Source: AV40 sp963817335
GTDB lineage: Bacteria > Verrucomicrobiota > Verrucomicrobiia > Chthoniobacterales > UBA10450
DNA length: 64,000 bases
Reading direction: 5' to 3'
Assembly: GCA_963817335.1 (NCBI GenBank)
Contig: CAWFNX010000005.1
Span: forward strand, 186,001 to 250,000
Part shown: one piece after another, positions 54,424-62,726 of the stretch
Numbering within the stretch: position 1 is the first letter of the stretch
Layout: every line of letters starts with the position of its first letter
The notes under the pieces: generated by a model
Seen by the model: the letters and a program-made list of their open reading frames with translations, nothing else
What the model was told of the DNA's origin: nothing
Databases searched by the model: none
Program-made: the position numbers and the translations under genes

Positions 54424-54855
54424 ATGTCGCAAGAAGAGAAGAATAAACAGCTAGTACGGCGGTTTTATACTAAGATCGATAAGGGCAACATCGATGCGAT
54501 GGATGAATTGGTGGCCGAAGATTATGTCGATCATAATCCGCCGCCGTTTCCTGGGCTGGCTAAAGGTCGCGAAGGATTGAAGCAGGCGTTCAGGATTTTT
54601 TGGGAAGCAACCCCCGGCTATCATCAGATCGAAGAACAAATCGCCGAGGGCGACAAAGTGGTTACCCAACTAACTGCCTACGGAAAACACGAAAAGGACC
54701 TTCCCGGCGCGCCTGCGACCGGCAACGATTTGAAGATGACGTCGATCACTATTCACCGGATTGCGAACGGGAAACTGGTGGAGAAATGGGCCGAGAAAGA
54801 TGTGATGGGTTTTTTGATTCAGATCGGCGTGATGAAGCCACCTGGGAAGAAGTGA
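54424..54855 (+). CDS. SnoaL-like ester cyclase-family protein
   Basis: A 143-residue NTF2-like fold protein. It starts NKQLVRRFYTKIDKGNIDAMDELVAEDYVDHNPP and continues EGDKVVTQLTAYGKH and IHRIANGKLVEKWAEKDVMGFLIQIG, the usual SnoaL-like polyketide cyclase/ester cyclase pattern. Members include hydrolases and many uncharacterised proteins. It lies between two copies of the GTGAC repeat. Confidence 0.85.
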   Translation: MSQEEKNKQLVRRFYTKIDKGNIDAMDELVAEDYVDHNPPPFPGLAKGREGLKQAFRIFWEATPGYHQIEEQIAEGDKVVTQLTAYGKHEKDLPGAPATGNDLKMTSITIHRIANGKLVEKWAEKDVMGFLIQIGVMKPPGKK

Positions 54856-54880
54856 CGAGTGACGGGTGACCAGTGACAAG
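54851..54880 (+). repeat. GTGACgggt-type 9-nt tandem repeat, copy 2
   Basis: AGTGACGAGTGACGGGTGACCAGTGAC: four GTGAC units, beginning inside the stop codon of the ester cyclase-like gene. Confidence 0.65.
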
Positions 54881-54885
54881 CAAAA

Positions 54886-54994
54886 GAGTTGATCGTTGAT
54901 GGAACGCTCGCTTCGCTCGCTTTAGTTGAGAGGTTCGGAGCGGGCGATTGAGGGCAATCGCCCCTACCTGATTCGTGTAACTTCGTGCTTATTA
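54886..54994 (+). repeat. Composite intergenic repeat, copy 1 (with REP-like element F)
   Basis: Order: GTTGATCGTTGATGG, a GCTCGCTTCGCTCGC segment with TTTAGTTGAGAGG, REP-like hairpin GGGCGATTGAGGGCAATCGCCCCTAC (54942-54967), then TTCGTGTAACTTCGTG. The same order occurs at 57231-57378, and its first half at 58394-58443. Confidence 0.7.
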
Positions 54995-55017
54995 GTGGTT
55001 CGGATTTATTCTTCAGG

Positions 55018-56340
55018 ATGCCCCGGATATTGTTTTTCATTCTCTGCGGTTTGATCATGGCGAACGCGAGCGCGCGAGCAGCGGACGCGATGAATACGAT
55101 CGCGGAGCGGTATGCGCATCTGGTGCTGGCGCTCGGACAGCACGATCCCGATTACGTCGATGCGTTTTACGGGCCGGCGGAGTGGAAGGCGCAAGCCGAG
55201 CAAAAGAAGCAATCGCTCGACGCGATTGCTGCAGAGAGCAAAGAGCTAAGCGGCAAGCTCGCAGCAATGCAGCCGGGGACGGCTGCCGCCACAGAAGAAG
55301 CCGGCGATGAGATGCTCAAACTGCGTCGCGAATATTTACAGAAACAGGTTTCCGCGCTAGCGGCGCGGGTCCGGATGTTGAAGGGCGAGAAATTGAAGTT
55401 CGATGATGAGTCGCGCGCACTTTACGACGCCGTGGCGCCGACTTATCCCGACTCACACTTTGACGAAATCATTGCGCAGTTGGAGAAGAAAATTCCGGGA
55501 ACAAACGGCCAGTCCGGCTCGGACCCGCTTTGGCAGCGTTACGAGGAATGGCGGAAGCCGTTCATGATTCCGAAGGAAAAACTCGATGCGGTGTTTCAGG
55601 CCGCGATCAAGGAATGTCGCGCCCGGACGCTGGCGCACATTGCGCTCCCGCCGAACGAGAGTTTCACGGTCGAGTACGTGACCAATAAACCGTGGGGCGG
55701 TTACAATTGGTACAAAGGCAATTTCCACAGCGTGATCCAGGTGAACACCGATCTGCCGATCTACATCGATCGCGCGGTCGATCTCGCGGCTCACGAAGGG
55801 TATCCGGGTCATCATGTTTACAATTCGCTCCTGGAAAAAAACCTGGTCCGCGATCGCGGCTGGATGGAGTTTTCGGTTTACGCTTTGTTCTCACCCCAAT
55901 CGCTGATCGCGGAAGGGACGGCGAATTTCGGGCGGGAGGTTGCGTTCCCGAACAAGGCGGAGCGAATGAAGTTCGAGAAGGAGGTGTTGTTTCCGGTGGC
56001 CGGAATCGATCCGGCGCGCGCGGACGAATATTACGCGGTGCAGGATTTGTTTAAGGAGCTCGATTACGCCGGAAACGAGGCCGCGCGAAGATTGATCAAC
56101 GGCGAGATCGACGAGAAAGCCGCGGCGGAATGGCTGCAGAAATACGCGGTGATGGAGCCGCCTCGTGCCGAGAAGCGAGTGAAATTCATCCAGCGGTACC
56201 GCAGTTACGTGATCAATTACAATCTCGGCGAAGACATGGTGCGCCGTTACATCGAGAAACGAAGCGGCAACGATCCGGAGAAACGATGGAGCGAATTCGG
56301 AAAACTCTTAGCGTCACCGCGGCTCCCCAGCAGTCTTTAA
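55018..56340 (+). CDS. Secreted DUF885-type zinc metallopeptidase-like protein
   Basis: Signal peptide (ILFFILCGLIMANASARAA), an N-terminal helical region, and near residue 255 the metal-site motif AAHEGYPGHHVYN, followed by IAEGTANFGREVAF with a further Glu ligand. This matches the DUF885 family (gluzincin-like peptidases). At 440 residues it is shorter than the common 550-600. The start is ATG 55018. Extracytoplasmic peptidase activity is inferred from the family. Confidence 0.82.
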   Translation: MPRILFFILCGLIMANASARAADAMNTIAERYAHLVLALGQHDPDYVDAFYGPAEWKAQAEQKKQSLDAIAAESKELSGKLAAMQPGTAAATEEAGDEMLKLRREYLQKQVSALAARVRMLKGEKLKFDDESRALYDAVAPTYPDSHFDEIIAQLEKKIPGTNGQSGSDPLWQRYEEWRKPFMIPKEKLDAVFQAAIKECRARTLAHIALPPNESFTVEYVTNKPWGGYNWYKGNFHSVIQVNTDLPIYIDRAVDLAAHEGYPGHHVYNSLLEKNLVRDRGWMEFSVYALFSPQSLIAEGTANFGREVAFPNKAERMKFEKEVLFPVAGIDPARADEYYAVQDLFKELDYAGNEAARRLINGEIDEKAAAEWLQKYAVMEPPRAEKRVKFIQRYRSYVINYNLGEDMVRRYIEKRSGNDPEKRWSEFGKLLASPRLPSSL

Positions 56341-56369
56341 CCACGGATTACTCGGATTACGCGAGTGTT

Positions 56370-56431
56370 GTAGAGGCGCTTGTCTCAAGCGCCTATTTAT
56401 TAGTTCGGTGCTTGAGAACAAGCACCGCTAC
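56370..56431. repeat. REP-like compound palindrome I
   Basis: GTAG, hairpin AGGCGCTTGTCTCAAGCGCCT, a TATTTATTAGTT linker, hairpin CGGTGCTTGAGAACAAGCACCG, CTAC. An ACGGATTACTCGGATTACG string (56343-56362) precedes it. Located between the DUF885 gene and the lipoprotein gene. Confidence 0.8.
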
Positions 56432-56479
56432 AACTACTGGCCGGTAGACAATTTTCCTCGTTAGCGGCGTCGTTTCTGG

Positions 56480-57226
56480 ATGGCCAGGAGATTTCTGTGT
56501 CAATGGATCTTGTTAAGCGCGGTGATGGCGTTGTGGGGTTGTGGTCGCGCTGACTTAACGATCGACGACGTGATCGATCGCAACACCAAGGCGATGGGCG
56601 GCCGGGCTGCGATCGAGGCGATTCAATCGATCGAAGTGGATTTGCACATCAGCGATCCCGGTTTCGAGGCCGACGGAGTGTATCATGCGGCGCGTCCGGG
56701 AAGGATGCGGATCGACGTTTCGGCAGGAGGCAAGCACGTTTTCACCGAAGCGTTCGACGGAGAGCGCGGTTGGGAATGGAATGGTAAGGAATCAAAACCC
56801 GCTTCGGCAAAGGCAACGGCGGCGCTCCAACACGGAGTTGAGCTCCCCGGGAAACTCTTCGGTTTGCATGAGCTCAAACAACGCGGCCATCAGGTCGAGC
56901 TCATCGGCAGAGAGAAGATTGAGGGGATCAACTACTACGCGCTTGGGCTGACGTTAAAAGATGGTTATCGCACCACGCTCTATGTCGATCCGAACACCTG
57001 GTTAATCACGCGTCGTCGTGATTTTCGCCCATTGCATGTGGATATTGATCCGACGCCGACAACGATTGAGCAACGGAGCACAGATTTTCGCGCCGTCTCA
57101 GGTGTGCAATTCGCTTTCGCCAGCTCAGAGACTGATCTCAAGACTGGTAAAGTGCTCGAGACCGCGCAGATCAAGAGCATCAAAATAAATCCGCCGATAG
57201 ATCCGTCATTTTTCGAAAAGCTCTGA
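56480..57226 (+). CDS. LolA-like outer-membrane lipoprotein
   Basis: A lipoprotein signal with lipobox ALWGC. The mature part (KAMGGRAAIEAIQSIEVDLHIS, then YHAARPGRMRIDVSAGGKHVFTEAFDGERGWEWNG and LYVDPNTWLITRR) follows the LolA/outer-membrane lipoprotein-sorting-like beta-barrel pattern. Such lipoproteins are usually of unknown role; transport of hydrophobic molecules is plausible. 248 residues. Confidence 0.8.
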   Translation: MARRFLCQWILLSAVMALWGCGRADLTIDDVIDRNTKAMGGRAAIEAIQSIEVDLHISDPGFEADGVYHAARPGRMRIDVSAGGKHVFTEAFDGERGWEWNGKESKPASAKATAALQHGVELPGKLFGLHELKQRGHQVELIGREKIEGINYYALGLTLKDGYRTTLYVDPNTWLITRRRDFRPLHVDIDPTPTTIEQRSTDFRAVSGVQFAFASSETDLKTGKVLETAQIKSIKINPPIDPSFFEKL

Positions 57227-57230
57227 ACCA

Positions 57231-57378
57231 AGAGTTGATGGTTGAGAGAACGCCCGCCGCGGCGGGCTTTGGTTGAGAGTTGCAGAACGGGCGATTAGGG
57301 GCAATCGCCCCTACCTAGTTCGTGTAAATTCGTGTAATTCGTGTCGTATCTGTAGTATCCGCGTAATCCGCGGTTCAA
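57231..57378 (+). repeat. Composite intergenic repeat, copy 2 (with REP-like element G)
   Basis: GTTGATGGTTGAGAG, the perfect 16-nt palindrome GCCCGCCGCGGCGGGC with TTTGGTTGAGAG, REP-like hairpin GGGCGATTAGGGGCAATCGCCCCTAC (57289-57314), then TTCGTGTAAATTCGTG and a CGCGTAATCCGCGG string immediately before the M14 gene's ATG. It must contain that gene's leader. Confidence 0.7.
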
Positions 57379-58405
57379 ATGAAAAAGATTCCGATTCTAG
57401 GCGAGCTGACGTCGGGCGAAACAAAGCGACATTTGATCAAGTTGCCGGGTGCGGCGCTGGCGCAGGATGAGCCGCGGCCGGTGATTTCAGTTACCGGTGT
57501 GAAACCGGGGGCGGTGTTGTTTGTGAACGCCGGCGTGCACGGCGGCGAATATCCGGCGATCGAAGCGGTGATTCGATTGAGCAGAACGCTCGATCCGAAG
57601 AAGATTTCGGGCGCGGTAATTTTAATGCCGGTGTTGAGTTTGGCGTCGTTTCGGGCCCGGACGCCGTTCGTCTGCCCGATCGATAATGTGAATCCGAACC
57701 GCGTGTTCCCGGGCGATCCGAGCGGAAGTTATTCCGAGCAGATGACGCACGCTCTCATCCACGAGTTCGTGATCCGTGCCGACGCGTATATCGATCTTCA
57801 TGGCGGCGATATTCCGGAAGCGCTGGTGCCGTTCGTGATTTGCAGAGCTGGCGAAGATGACGTCGCGAAGAAGTCGAAGGAGATCGCGATGGCGTTTGGG
57901 CTGCCTTACCTCCTGACGATTTCAAAGCCGGTTCAGCCGTCGAAGGGCTCATCGAGTTATGCCGGCGCGGCGGAGAAAGGAATTCCAGCGATCCTGGCGG
58001 AAGCTGGAGGAGTTGGGCAACTTCAGCAGGACCAAGTGGAATTGCTCGTGAATGGAGTGAGCCGGGTGATGCAGCACTTGGGAATGCTGGAGCCGGGAGC
58101 TGGGAGAAAGAAAACGGCCCGTAGGGCCGTGGCTACAACAAGAGCGGCCGACACGTCCGCCACTACAGGTACTGACGAAGTTTGAGTGGCTTTACACGAA
58201 GCACGCGGGGATGTGGTATCCGAAAGTTGCAGCGGGTAACCTCGTCAAGAAAGGACAACAGATCGGCCACGTTGGAGATTTGTTTGGCGATGTGCTCGAG
58301 AAAATTGTGTCGCCGGTGAACGGCGTTGTTTTGTTTCTGACGATTAATCCGTCAGTGCTCGAGAAGGGATTGCTGATGGGAATTGGAACGGAAGTTGATA
58401 GTTGA
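57379..58405 (+). pseudogene. Succinylglutamate desuccinylase/aspartoacylase-family (M14) gene broken by a REP-like insertion
   Basis: The first 240 codons are a good M14-type hydrolase: NAGVHGGEYPAIEA and IDLHGGDIPEA carry the zinc ligands and ILAEAGGVG the catalytic Glu. After QHLGMLEPG the frame reads through REP-like element J (58114-58167) and stops at 58185. The expected C-terminal domain resumes in another frame at about 58169: LTKFEWLYTKHAGMWYPKV, NLVKKGQQIGHVGDLFG, SPVNGVVLFL, ending at 58405 inside a further repeat. The conserved catalytic part is intact, so the truncated protein could still fold, but the C-terminal lipoyl-like domain is lost. Substrate unknown (N-acyl amino acid type). 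Confidence 0.8.
58114..58167 (-). repeat. REP-like element J, inside the M14 gene
   Basis: Read on the minus strand: GTAGTGGCGGACGTGTCGGCC, then TTGTTGTAGCCACGGCCC, TACGGGCCGT. Two GTAG-started hairpins in direct orientation. Its position between the catalytic part and the displaced C-terminal part of the gene, with a frame change across it, indicates insertion into coding sequence. Confidence 0.75.
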
Positions 58406-58443
58406 TAGAACGCTCGCCGGGCTCGCTTTAGTTGAGAGATCCG
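58394..58443 (+). repeat. Composite intergenic repeat, copy 3 (first half only)
   Basis: GTTGATAGTTGATAGAACGCTCGCCGGGCTCGC with TTTAGTTGAGAG, as in copies 1 and 2 but without the REP hairpin. The last residues and stop of the displaced M14 C-terminus fall within it. Confidence 0.65.
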
Positions 58444-58650
58444 AGCCGGCTTGGCATTACTGTCAACAAAAGGCGCAGCCGTTCGATCAACTACACGCTA
58501 GGGCTGCAAGTCCATCGCAAGAAACGAGTTAGGAAACCCAAGAAACGAGCGGTGACGCCTCGTCTTTGGGGGCTTGTTTCATGTCACATATGCAAACCAA
58601 AACCAAGCTACCCAAAGGCCCCCGTATTCCCGCTTCCCTCTTGTTTAACG

Positions 58651-58673
58651 GCGAACCTGAAGCTAAGGTTCGC
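58651..58673 (+). promoter_or_regulatory. Hairpin in the gdhA leader
   Basis: GCGAACCT pairs with AGGTTCGC (8 bp, 7-nt loop), 21 nt before the gdhA start. It could affect ribosome access, or be chance if translation begins further upstream. Confidence 0.35.
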
Positions 58674-58694
58674 AGCCATTCGCCGGTAAAAACC

Positions 58695-60056
58695 ATGGAA
58701 AAATACGTGTCGGATTTGATGGCTGGGGTCAAAGCGAAGAACCCGGGCGAACTAGAATTTCACCAAGCGGTCCAGGAAGTCGCGGAGTCGCTTACCCTGG
58801 TGCTTGACCGCGAGCCGCGCTTTCGCAAAGCGAAGATCCTCGAACGTATTATCGAGCCCGAGCGGGTGATCATGTTTCGGGTCGGGTGGCAGGACGACAA
58901 AGGCGAGCTGCATGTGAATCGCGGGTTCAGGATCCAGATGAACAGCGCGATCGGGCCGTACAAAGGCGGATTGCGATTTCATCCGAGCGTGAATTTGGGA
59001 ATCCTGAAGTTCCTGGCGTTCGAGCAGGTATTTAAGAATGCGCTGACCACGTTACCGATGGGCGGCGGCAAAGGCGGGTGCGACTTCGATCCGCACGGCA
59101 AGACCGATTCCGAAGTGATGCGGTTCTGTCAGGCGTTCATGTGCGAATTGTGGCGGCACATCGGACCCGACACGGACGTGCCGGCGGGCGACATCGGCGT
59201 CGGCGCGCGCGAGATCGGATATCTGTTCGGAATGTACAAGAAACTGAAGAACGAGTTCACCGGGGTGATGACTGGCAAAGGTCTGACCTGGGGCGGCTCG
59301 GTCATTCGGCCGGAAGCGACCGGATACGGCGCGGTTTATTTCGCGGAAGAAATGCTGAAGACGCGAAAAGAAGATTTAAAAGGCAAGACCGCGCTGGTTT
59401 CGGGCGCCGGCAACGTAGCGCAATACACGATTGAGAAATTGATCACCCTCGGCGCGAAGCCGGTGACATTGTCCGATTCGACCGGTTACATTTATGACGA
59501 AGCCGGGATCGATCGCGAGAAGCTGGAGTTCGTGATGGACCTGAAAAACAATCGGCGCGGGCGGATTTCGGAGTACGCCGACAAGTTCAAGGGTGTTGTG
59601 TTTACCAAGGCCGATCCGAAGCTCGATTATAATCCGCTCTGGAATCATAAGGCGCAGTGCGCGTTTCCGAGCGCGACCCAGAACGAGATCAACGGCAAGG
59701 ACGCTGCGAACCTTTTGAAGAACGGCTGCTATGTCGTTTCGGAAGGCGCGAACATGCCGAGCACGATCGACGCGGTGAACCAGTTCCTCGACGCGAAAAT
59801 TCTTTTCGGGCCGGGGAAAGCGGCGAACGCCGGCGGCGTGGCGACGTCAGGTTTGGAGATGGCGCAGAACAGCATGCGGATCAAGTGGACACGCGAAGAA
59901 GTCGACGCGCGGTTGTTCAACATCATGAAGACGATCCACCAAGTTTGCTATCGCACGGCCGAGAAATACGGCACACCCGGCAATTACGTAAACGGCGCGA
60001 ACATCGCCGGATTTACCAAAGTCGCGGAAGCGATGCTGGACCAGGGATTGGTCTGA
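58695..60056 (+). CDS. gdhA: Glutamate dehydrogenase (NADP-type, hexameric)
   Basis: 453 residues, matching the 450-residue hexameric class. PERVIMFRVGWQDDKGELHVNRGFRIQMNSAIGPYKGGLRFH is the substrate region, LPMGGGKGGCDFDPHGKTD carries the catalytic lysine, and LVSGAGNVAQYTIEKL the nucleotide-binding loop. It interconverts 2-oxoglutarate plus ammonia and glutamate. The frame opens at 58566; ATG 58695 gives the normal N-terminus, but upstream in-frame ATGs (58581, 58590) are possible. Confidence 0.93.
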   Translation: MEKYVSDLMAGVKAKNPGELEFHQAVQEVAESLTLVLDREPRFRKAKILERIIEPERVIMFRVGWQDDKGELHVNRGFRIQMNSAIGPYKGGLRFHPSVNLGILKFLAFEQVFKNALTTLPMGGGKGGCDFDPHGKTDSEVMRFCQAFMCELWRHIGPDTDVPAGDIGVGAREIGYLFGMYKKLKNEFTGVMTGKGLTWGGSVIRPEATGYGAVYFAEEMLKTRKEDLKGKTALVSGAGNVAQYTIEKLITLGAKPVTLSDSTGYIYDEAGIDREKLEFVMDLKNNRRGRISEYADKFKGVVFTKADPKLDYNPLWNHKAQCAFPSATQNEINGKDAANLLKNGCYVVSEGANMPSTIDAVNQFLDAKILFGPGKAANAGGVATSGLEMAQNSMRIKWTREEVDARLFNIMKTIHQVCYRTAEKYGTPGNYVNGANIAGFTKVAEAMLDQGLV

Positions 60057-60060
60057 AGAG

Positions 60061-60098
60061 GTTGAGGGGTTGAGTTGTTGAGAAGTTGAGGCGTTCAA
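60061..60098 (+). repeat. GTTGAG-type short tandem repeat after gdhA
   Basis: GTTGAGGGGTTGAGTTGTTG followed by AGAAGTTGAGGCGTT: four TTGAG units at about 9-nt spacing in the 87-nt gap between gdhA and the Rieske-FAD gene. Same type as before groEL on the opposite strand. Confidence 0.6.
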
Positions 60099-60143
60099 TC
60101 GCGCTACGCGCGAACTGGCTATTCGGCGCGATCAAGTAGTACC

Positions 60144-61676
60144 ATGGCTGAAGAATCCTCTCAGCTGGCTGGCCCTGATTTCGAAAAAGGGATTCGAATC
60201 GATGAAGTGGCTGACGGAAAAATGGTGCAAGGCCACGCGTTCGGCGAAGCGGTGCTGATCGCCCGGCGCGGCGAGGACTTTTTTGCCATCGGCGCGACCT
60301 GCACGCATTACGGTGGGCCGCTGGCCGAAGGCTTGATGGTGGATTGCACGGTGCGATGTCCGTGGCACCACGCGCGTTTCGATCTGCGGACGGGTGAAGC
60401 GATTGCCGCGCCCGCGTTGAACGATGTTTCGTGCTGGAAAATCGAGAAGCGCGGCGAACGCATCTTCGTCACCGCGAAGATCGATGATAAACCGGCGCCG
60501 CGAAAACCTGCGGCATCGCCAAGCAGTGTCGTAATTATCGGCGCTGGCGCGGCCGGTGGCGCTGCGGCGGAAATGTTGCGTCGCCGGGGTTACGAGGGTG
60601 CGATCACGTTGATCGGTAAGGACGAATCTCTTCCCTACGACCGGCCGAACCTCTCCAAGGACTATCTGGCCGGCAATGCACCGGAAGAATGGATCCCACT
60701 TCGCCCGGCAGAATTTTATCGCGAACACAAGATCGACACCATCACTGGAATTGAAGTGCGAACGATCGATACCAAAAAAAGTCAGGTAACGCTCTCCGAT
60801 GGCCGCTCGTTAGGCTACGGAGCCCTGCTTCTCGCCACTGGAGCCGATCCGGTTCGACTGGAAATCCCCGGTCACGATTTGCCGCACGTTTGTTATTTGC
60901 GGACGCTGGCCGACAGCCGGCGGATCATCGACAAAGCGAAAAACTCAAAGCGCGTGGTGATAATCGGCTCAAGCTTTATTGGATTGGAAGTGGCGTGGTC
61001 CTTGCGGGAGAGAAAACTTGAAGTCGCGGTAATCGGAAAACATCAGGTGCCGCTGGCAAATGTTCTGGGGAGCGAACTAGGCAATTTGATTAAAGAAACG
61101 CACGAAGCGCACGGGGTAGAGTTTCATTTGGGGCGAGAGGCGGCCAAGATTCAGGAGCGAAGCGTGCAATTGGATGACGGGACAAAGTTGGATTGCGATT
61201 TCGTTGTCGCAGGGATTGGGGTGCGACCCAATACCGCGCTTGCCGAGGACGCGGGCATCACTACCAAGGACGGCGTTCTAGTAAACGAGTTCCTGGAAAC
61301 CAATGTGCCGGGAATCTTCGCCGCCGGGGACATTGCGCGTTGGCCCGATCCTCGCGCGGGGCGCATCCGGGTGGAGCATTGGGTCGTGGCCCAGCGCCAG
61401 GGGCAAACGGCAGCACGTAACATTCTGGGCGCCCGGGAACCATTTGTGGTGCCGCCCTTCTTCTGGAGCAATCATTTCGACCTGCACGTCCATTACGTCG
61501 GTCACGGCGGCCGCGATGATCGTCCGAGCGTTTCCGGCGATTTGAAAGCGAAGGACGCGTCGGTCGTTTTCCAGGCGGAGAAGAAGGTCACGGCCGTGGC
61601 GAGTATCGGGCGCGATCTTGAAAATCTCGAAGCCGAGTTGGCCCTGGAGCGGGGGGAACAGTTCAATCCAAAGTAA
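60144..61676 (+). CDS. Rieske-FAD fusion oxidoreductase (AIFM3-like)
   Basis: An N-terminal Rieske domain of about 110 residues (ATCTHYGGPL and VRCPWHHARFDL give Cys-x-His and Cys-x2-His for a [2Fe-2S] cluster) is fused to a FAD/NAD-linked reductase: VVIIGAGAAGGAAAEML, LPYDRPNLSKDYL, VVIIGSSFIGLEVAWSL, PGIFAAGDIARWPD. The C-terminal 90 residues are the reductase dimerisation domain. This is the AIFM3/ferredoxin-reductase-like class, with the Rieske centre probably serving as internal electron acceptor or donor. Partner unknown. Confidence 0.9.
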   Translation: MAEESSQLAGPDFEKGIRIDEVADGKMVQGHAFGEAVLIARRGEDFFAIGATCTHYGGPLAEGLMVDCTVRCPWHHARFDLRTGEAIAAPALNDVSCWKIEKRGERIFVTAKIDDKPAPRKPAASPSSVVIIGAGAAGGAAAEMLRRRGYEGAITLIGKDESLPYDRPNLSKDYLAGNAPEEWIPLRPAEFYREHKIDTITGIEVRTIDTKKSQVTLSDGRSLGYGALLLATGADPVRLEIPGHDLPHVCYLRTLADSRRIIDKAKNSKRVVIIGSSFIGLEVAWSLRERKLEVAVIGKHQVPLANVLGSELGNLIKETHEAHGVEFHLGREAAKIQERSVQLDDGTKLDCDFVVAGIGVRPNTALAEDAGITTKDGVLVNEFLETNVPGIFAAGDIARWPDPRAGRIRVEHWVVAQRQGQTAARNILGAREPFVVPPFFWSNHFDLHVHYVGHGGRDDRPSVSGDLKAKDASVVFQAEKKVTAVASIGRDLENLEAELALERGEQFNPK

Positions 61677-61690
61677 GCCGCGGGATTTAG

Positions 61691-61742
61691 GTAGCGGCGA
61701 TTGACCTCAATCGCCAATGGCGGTTCGGTGAACCGCCGCTAC
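61691..61742. repeat. REP-like compound palindrome K
   Basis: GTAG, hairpin CGGCGATTGACCTCAATCGCC, AAT, hairpin GGCGGTTCGGTGAACCGCC, CTAC. Fills most of the 76-nt gap between the Rieske-FAD gene and the DUF5069 gene. Confidence 0.85.
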
Positions 61743-61752
61743 CTTAGAATAT

Positions 61753-62181
61753 ATGGATCGTAAATTTCCGAAGAGCCCGAAGGAGATGACCAAGGGCCTG
61801 CTCTACTTCCCGCGGATGTTGGACAAGATTCGGATGCATCTCGGCGGCGAACTGCACTCAGATTATCGGGAAAATTTCGGCGGGCCGCAGACCGCGGACA
61901 GCGCGCTGTGCAATTTTCTGCGAATTCATCATCGAGATTTGATTGAACGGGTGAAGAAAGGCGGAACGGACGAAGAGATTCTGGAATGGTGCTTCGAAAA
62001 AGGCCGCCGACTGAATGAGGGCGATGTTTTTGTCTGGAACGGATTTATATCAAAGCTTGGCTGGCGCGATCGGGTTACGCCGCGATTGGAGCAACGAAAG
62101 AACGAGATGGGAATTGCGGAACGGAACGATATTGAGTGCATTCCGGACCTGATCGATTTCGACGAAGGAAGAATTGAGTAG
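61753..62181 (+). CDS. DUF5069 domain-containing protein
   Basis: A 142-residue cytoplasmic protein. SPKEMTKGLLYFPRMLDKIRMHLGGEL, then ALCNFLRIHHRDL, DEEILEWCFEKGR and WNGFISKLGWRD fit DUF5069, a domain common in Verrucomicrobiota and related phyla with no known function. The stop codon touches a GTGAC-type tandem repeat. Confidence 0.85.
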   Translation: MDRKFPKSPKEMTKGLLYFPRMLDKIRMHLGGELHSDYRENFGGPQTADSALCNFLRIHHRDLIERVKKGGTDEEILEWCFEKGRRLNEGDVFVWNGFISKLGWRDRVTPRLEQRKNEMGIAERNDIECIPDLIDFDEGRIE

Positions 62182-62200
62182 TGACGGGTGACGGGTGATG
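62180..62200 (+). repeat. GTGACgggt-type 9-nt tandem repeat, copy 3
   Basis: AGTGACGGGTGACGGGTGATG: three units at 9-nt spacing, beginning in the DUF5069 stop codon and ending with the start codon of the next gene. Confidence 0.65.
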
Positions 62201-62638
62201 AGGCCCGAGATCATAACCTTTCTTAGCTCTTGCCTCTTGGCTCTATGCCAGTCTTCGATGGCCGGAGACGCGGTAGCGATTGGTTACAACGCGGACGGAG
62301 TTTGGACGTCGGTCACTTATTATTCGTCGGGCGCGTCAAAAGGCAGCCCCGATTACAAGACGGAACCAGAAGCACGGGACGAAGCGTTGCGTGACTTGAA
62401 AAAGCGCGGTGGCGAAGGTATTGCGCGAGCTGAAATCCTATCTTCATCAGATGTAACGGGTTACGTGGCGGTTGGTCGTGGCGCCGACAAGTCACGAAAA
62501 GATCAGAACGTGGTCGGTCGTGGAAAAACCCAAGCCGAAGCGGACGAGAATGCGATGGCGGAACTGAAAAAGCTCGGCGCAACAAAGCATCAGAAAATCG
62601 TTTATCGTTACTTTTCGAACGGAGCCGACGGCAGGTAG
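62198..62638 (+). CDS. Small secreted protein with a duplicated DUF4189-like segment
   Basis: A signal peptide (FLSSCLLALCQSSMAG) precedes two similar halves, each starting with a YxAVGxG or AIGYN strand and ending in an EARDEALRDLKKRG or EADENAMAELKKLG helix followed by KHQKIVY or ARAEIL. The pattern resembles DUF4189-like stress-response repeats but lacks their cysteines. The start (GTG 62195 or ATG 62198) lies in the tandem repeat and the stop TAG lies in the GTAG of REP-like element L. Confidence 0.65.
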   Translation: MRPEIITFLSSCLLALCQSSMAGDAVAIGYNADGVWTSVTYYSSGASKGSPDYKTEPEARDEALRDLKKRGGEGIARAEILSSSDVTGYVAVGRGADKSRKDQNVVGRGKTQAEADENAMAELKKLGATKHQKIVYRYFSNGADGR

Positions 62639-62688
62639 GGGCGATTGCCCTCAATCGCCGGCGGGCCGTTGGGGGCAACGGCCCCTGC
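62635..62688. repeat. REP-like compound palindrome L
   Basis: GTAG, hairpin GGGCGATTGCCCTCAATCGCC, then GGGCCGTTGGGGGCAACGGCCC, ending CTGCC (degenerate CTAC). The first stem shares GCGATTG/CAATCGC with elements F, G and K. Confidence 0.75.
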
Positions 62689-62726
62689 CAACTTGTCATC
62701 CGCGCAGAACTCGACATTTTCGTTGG

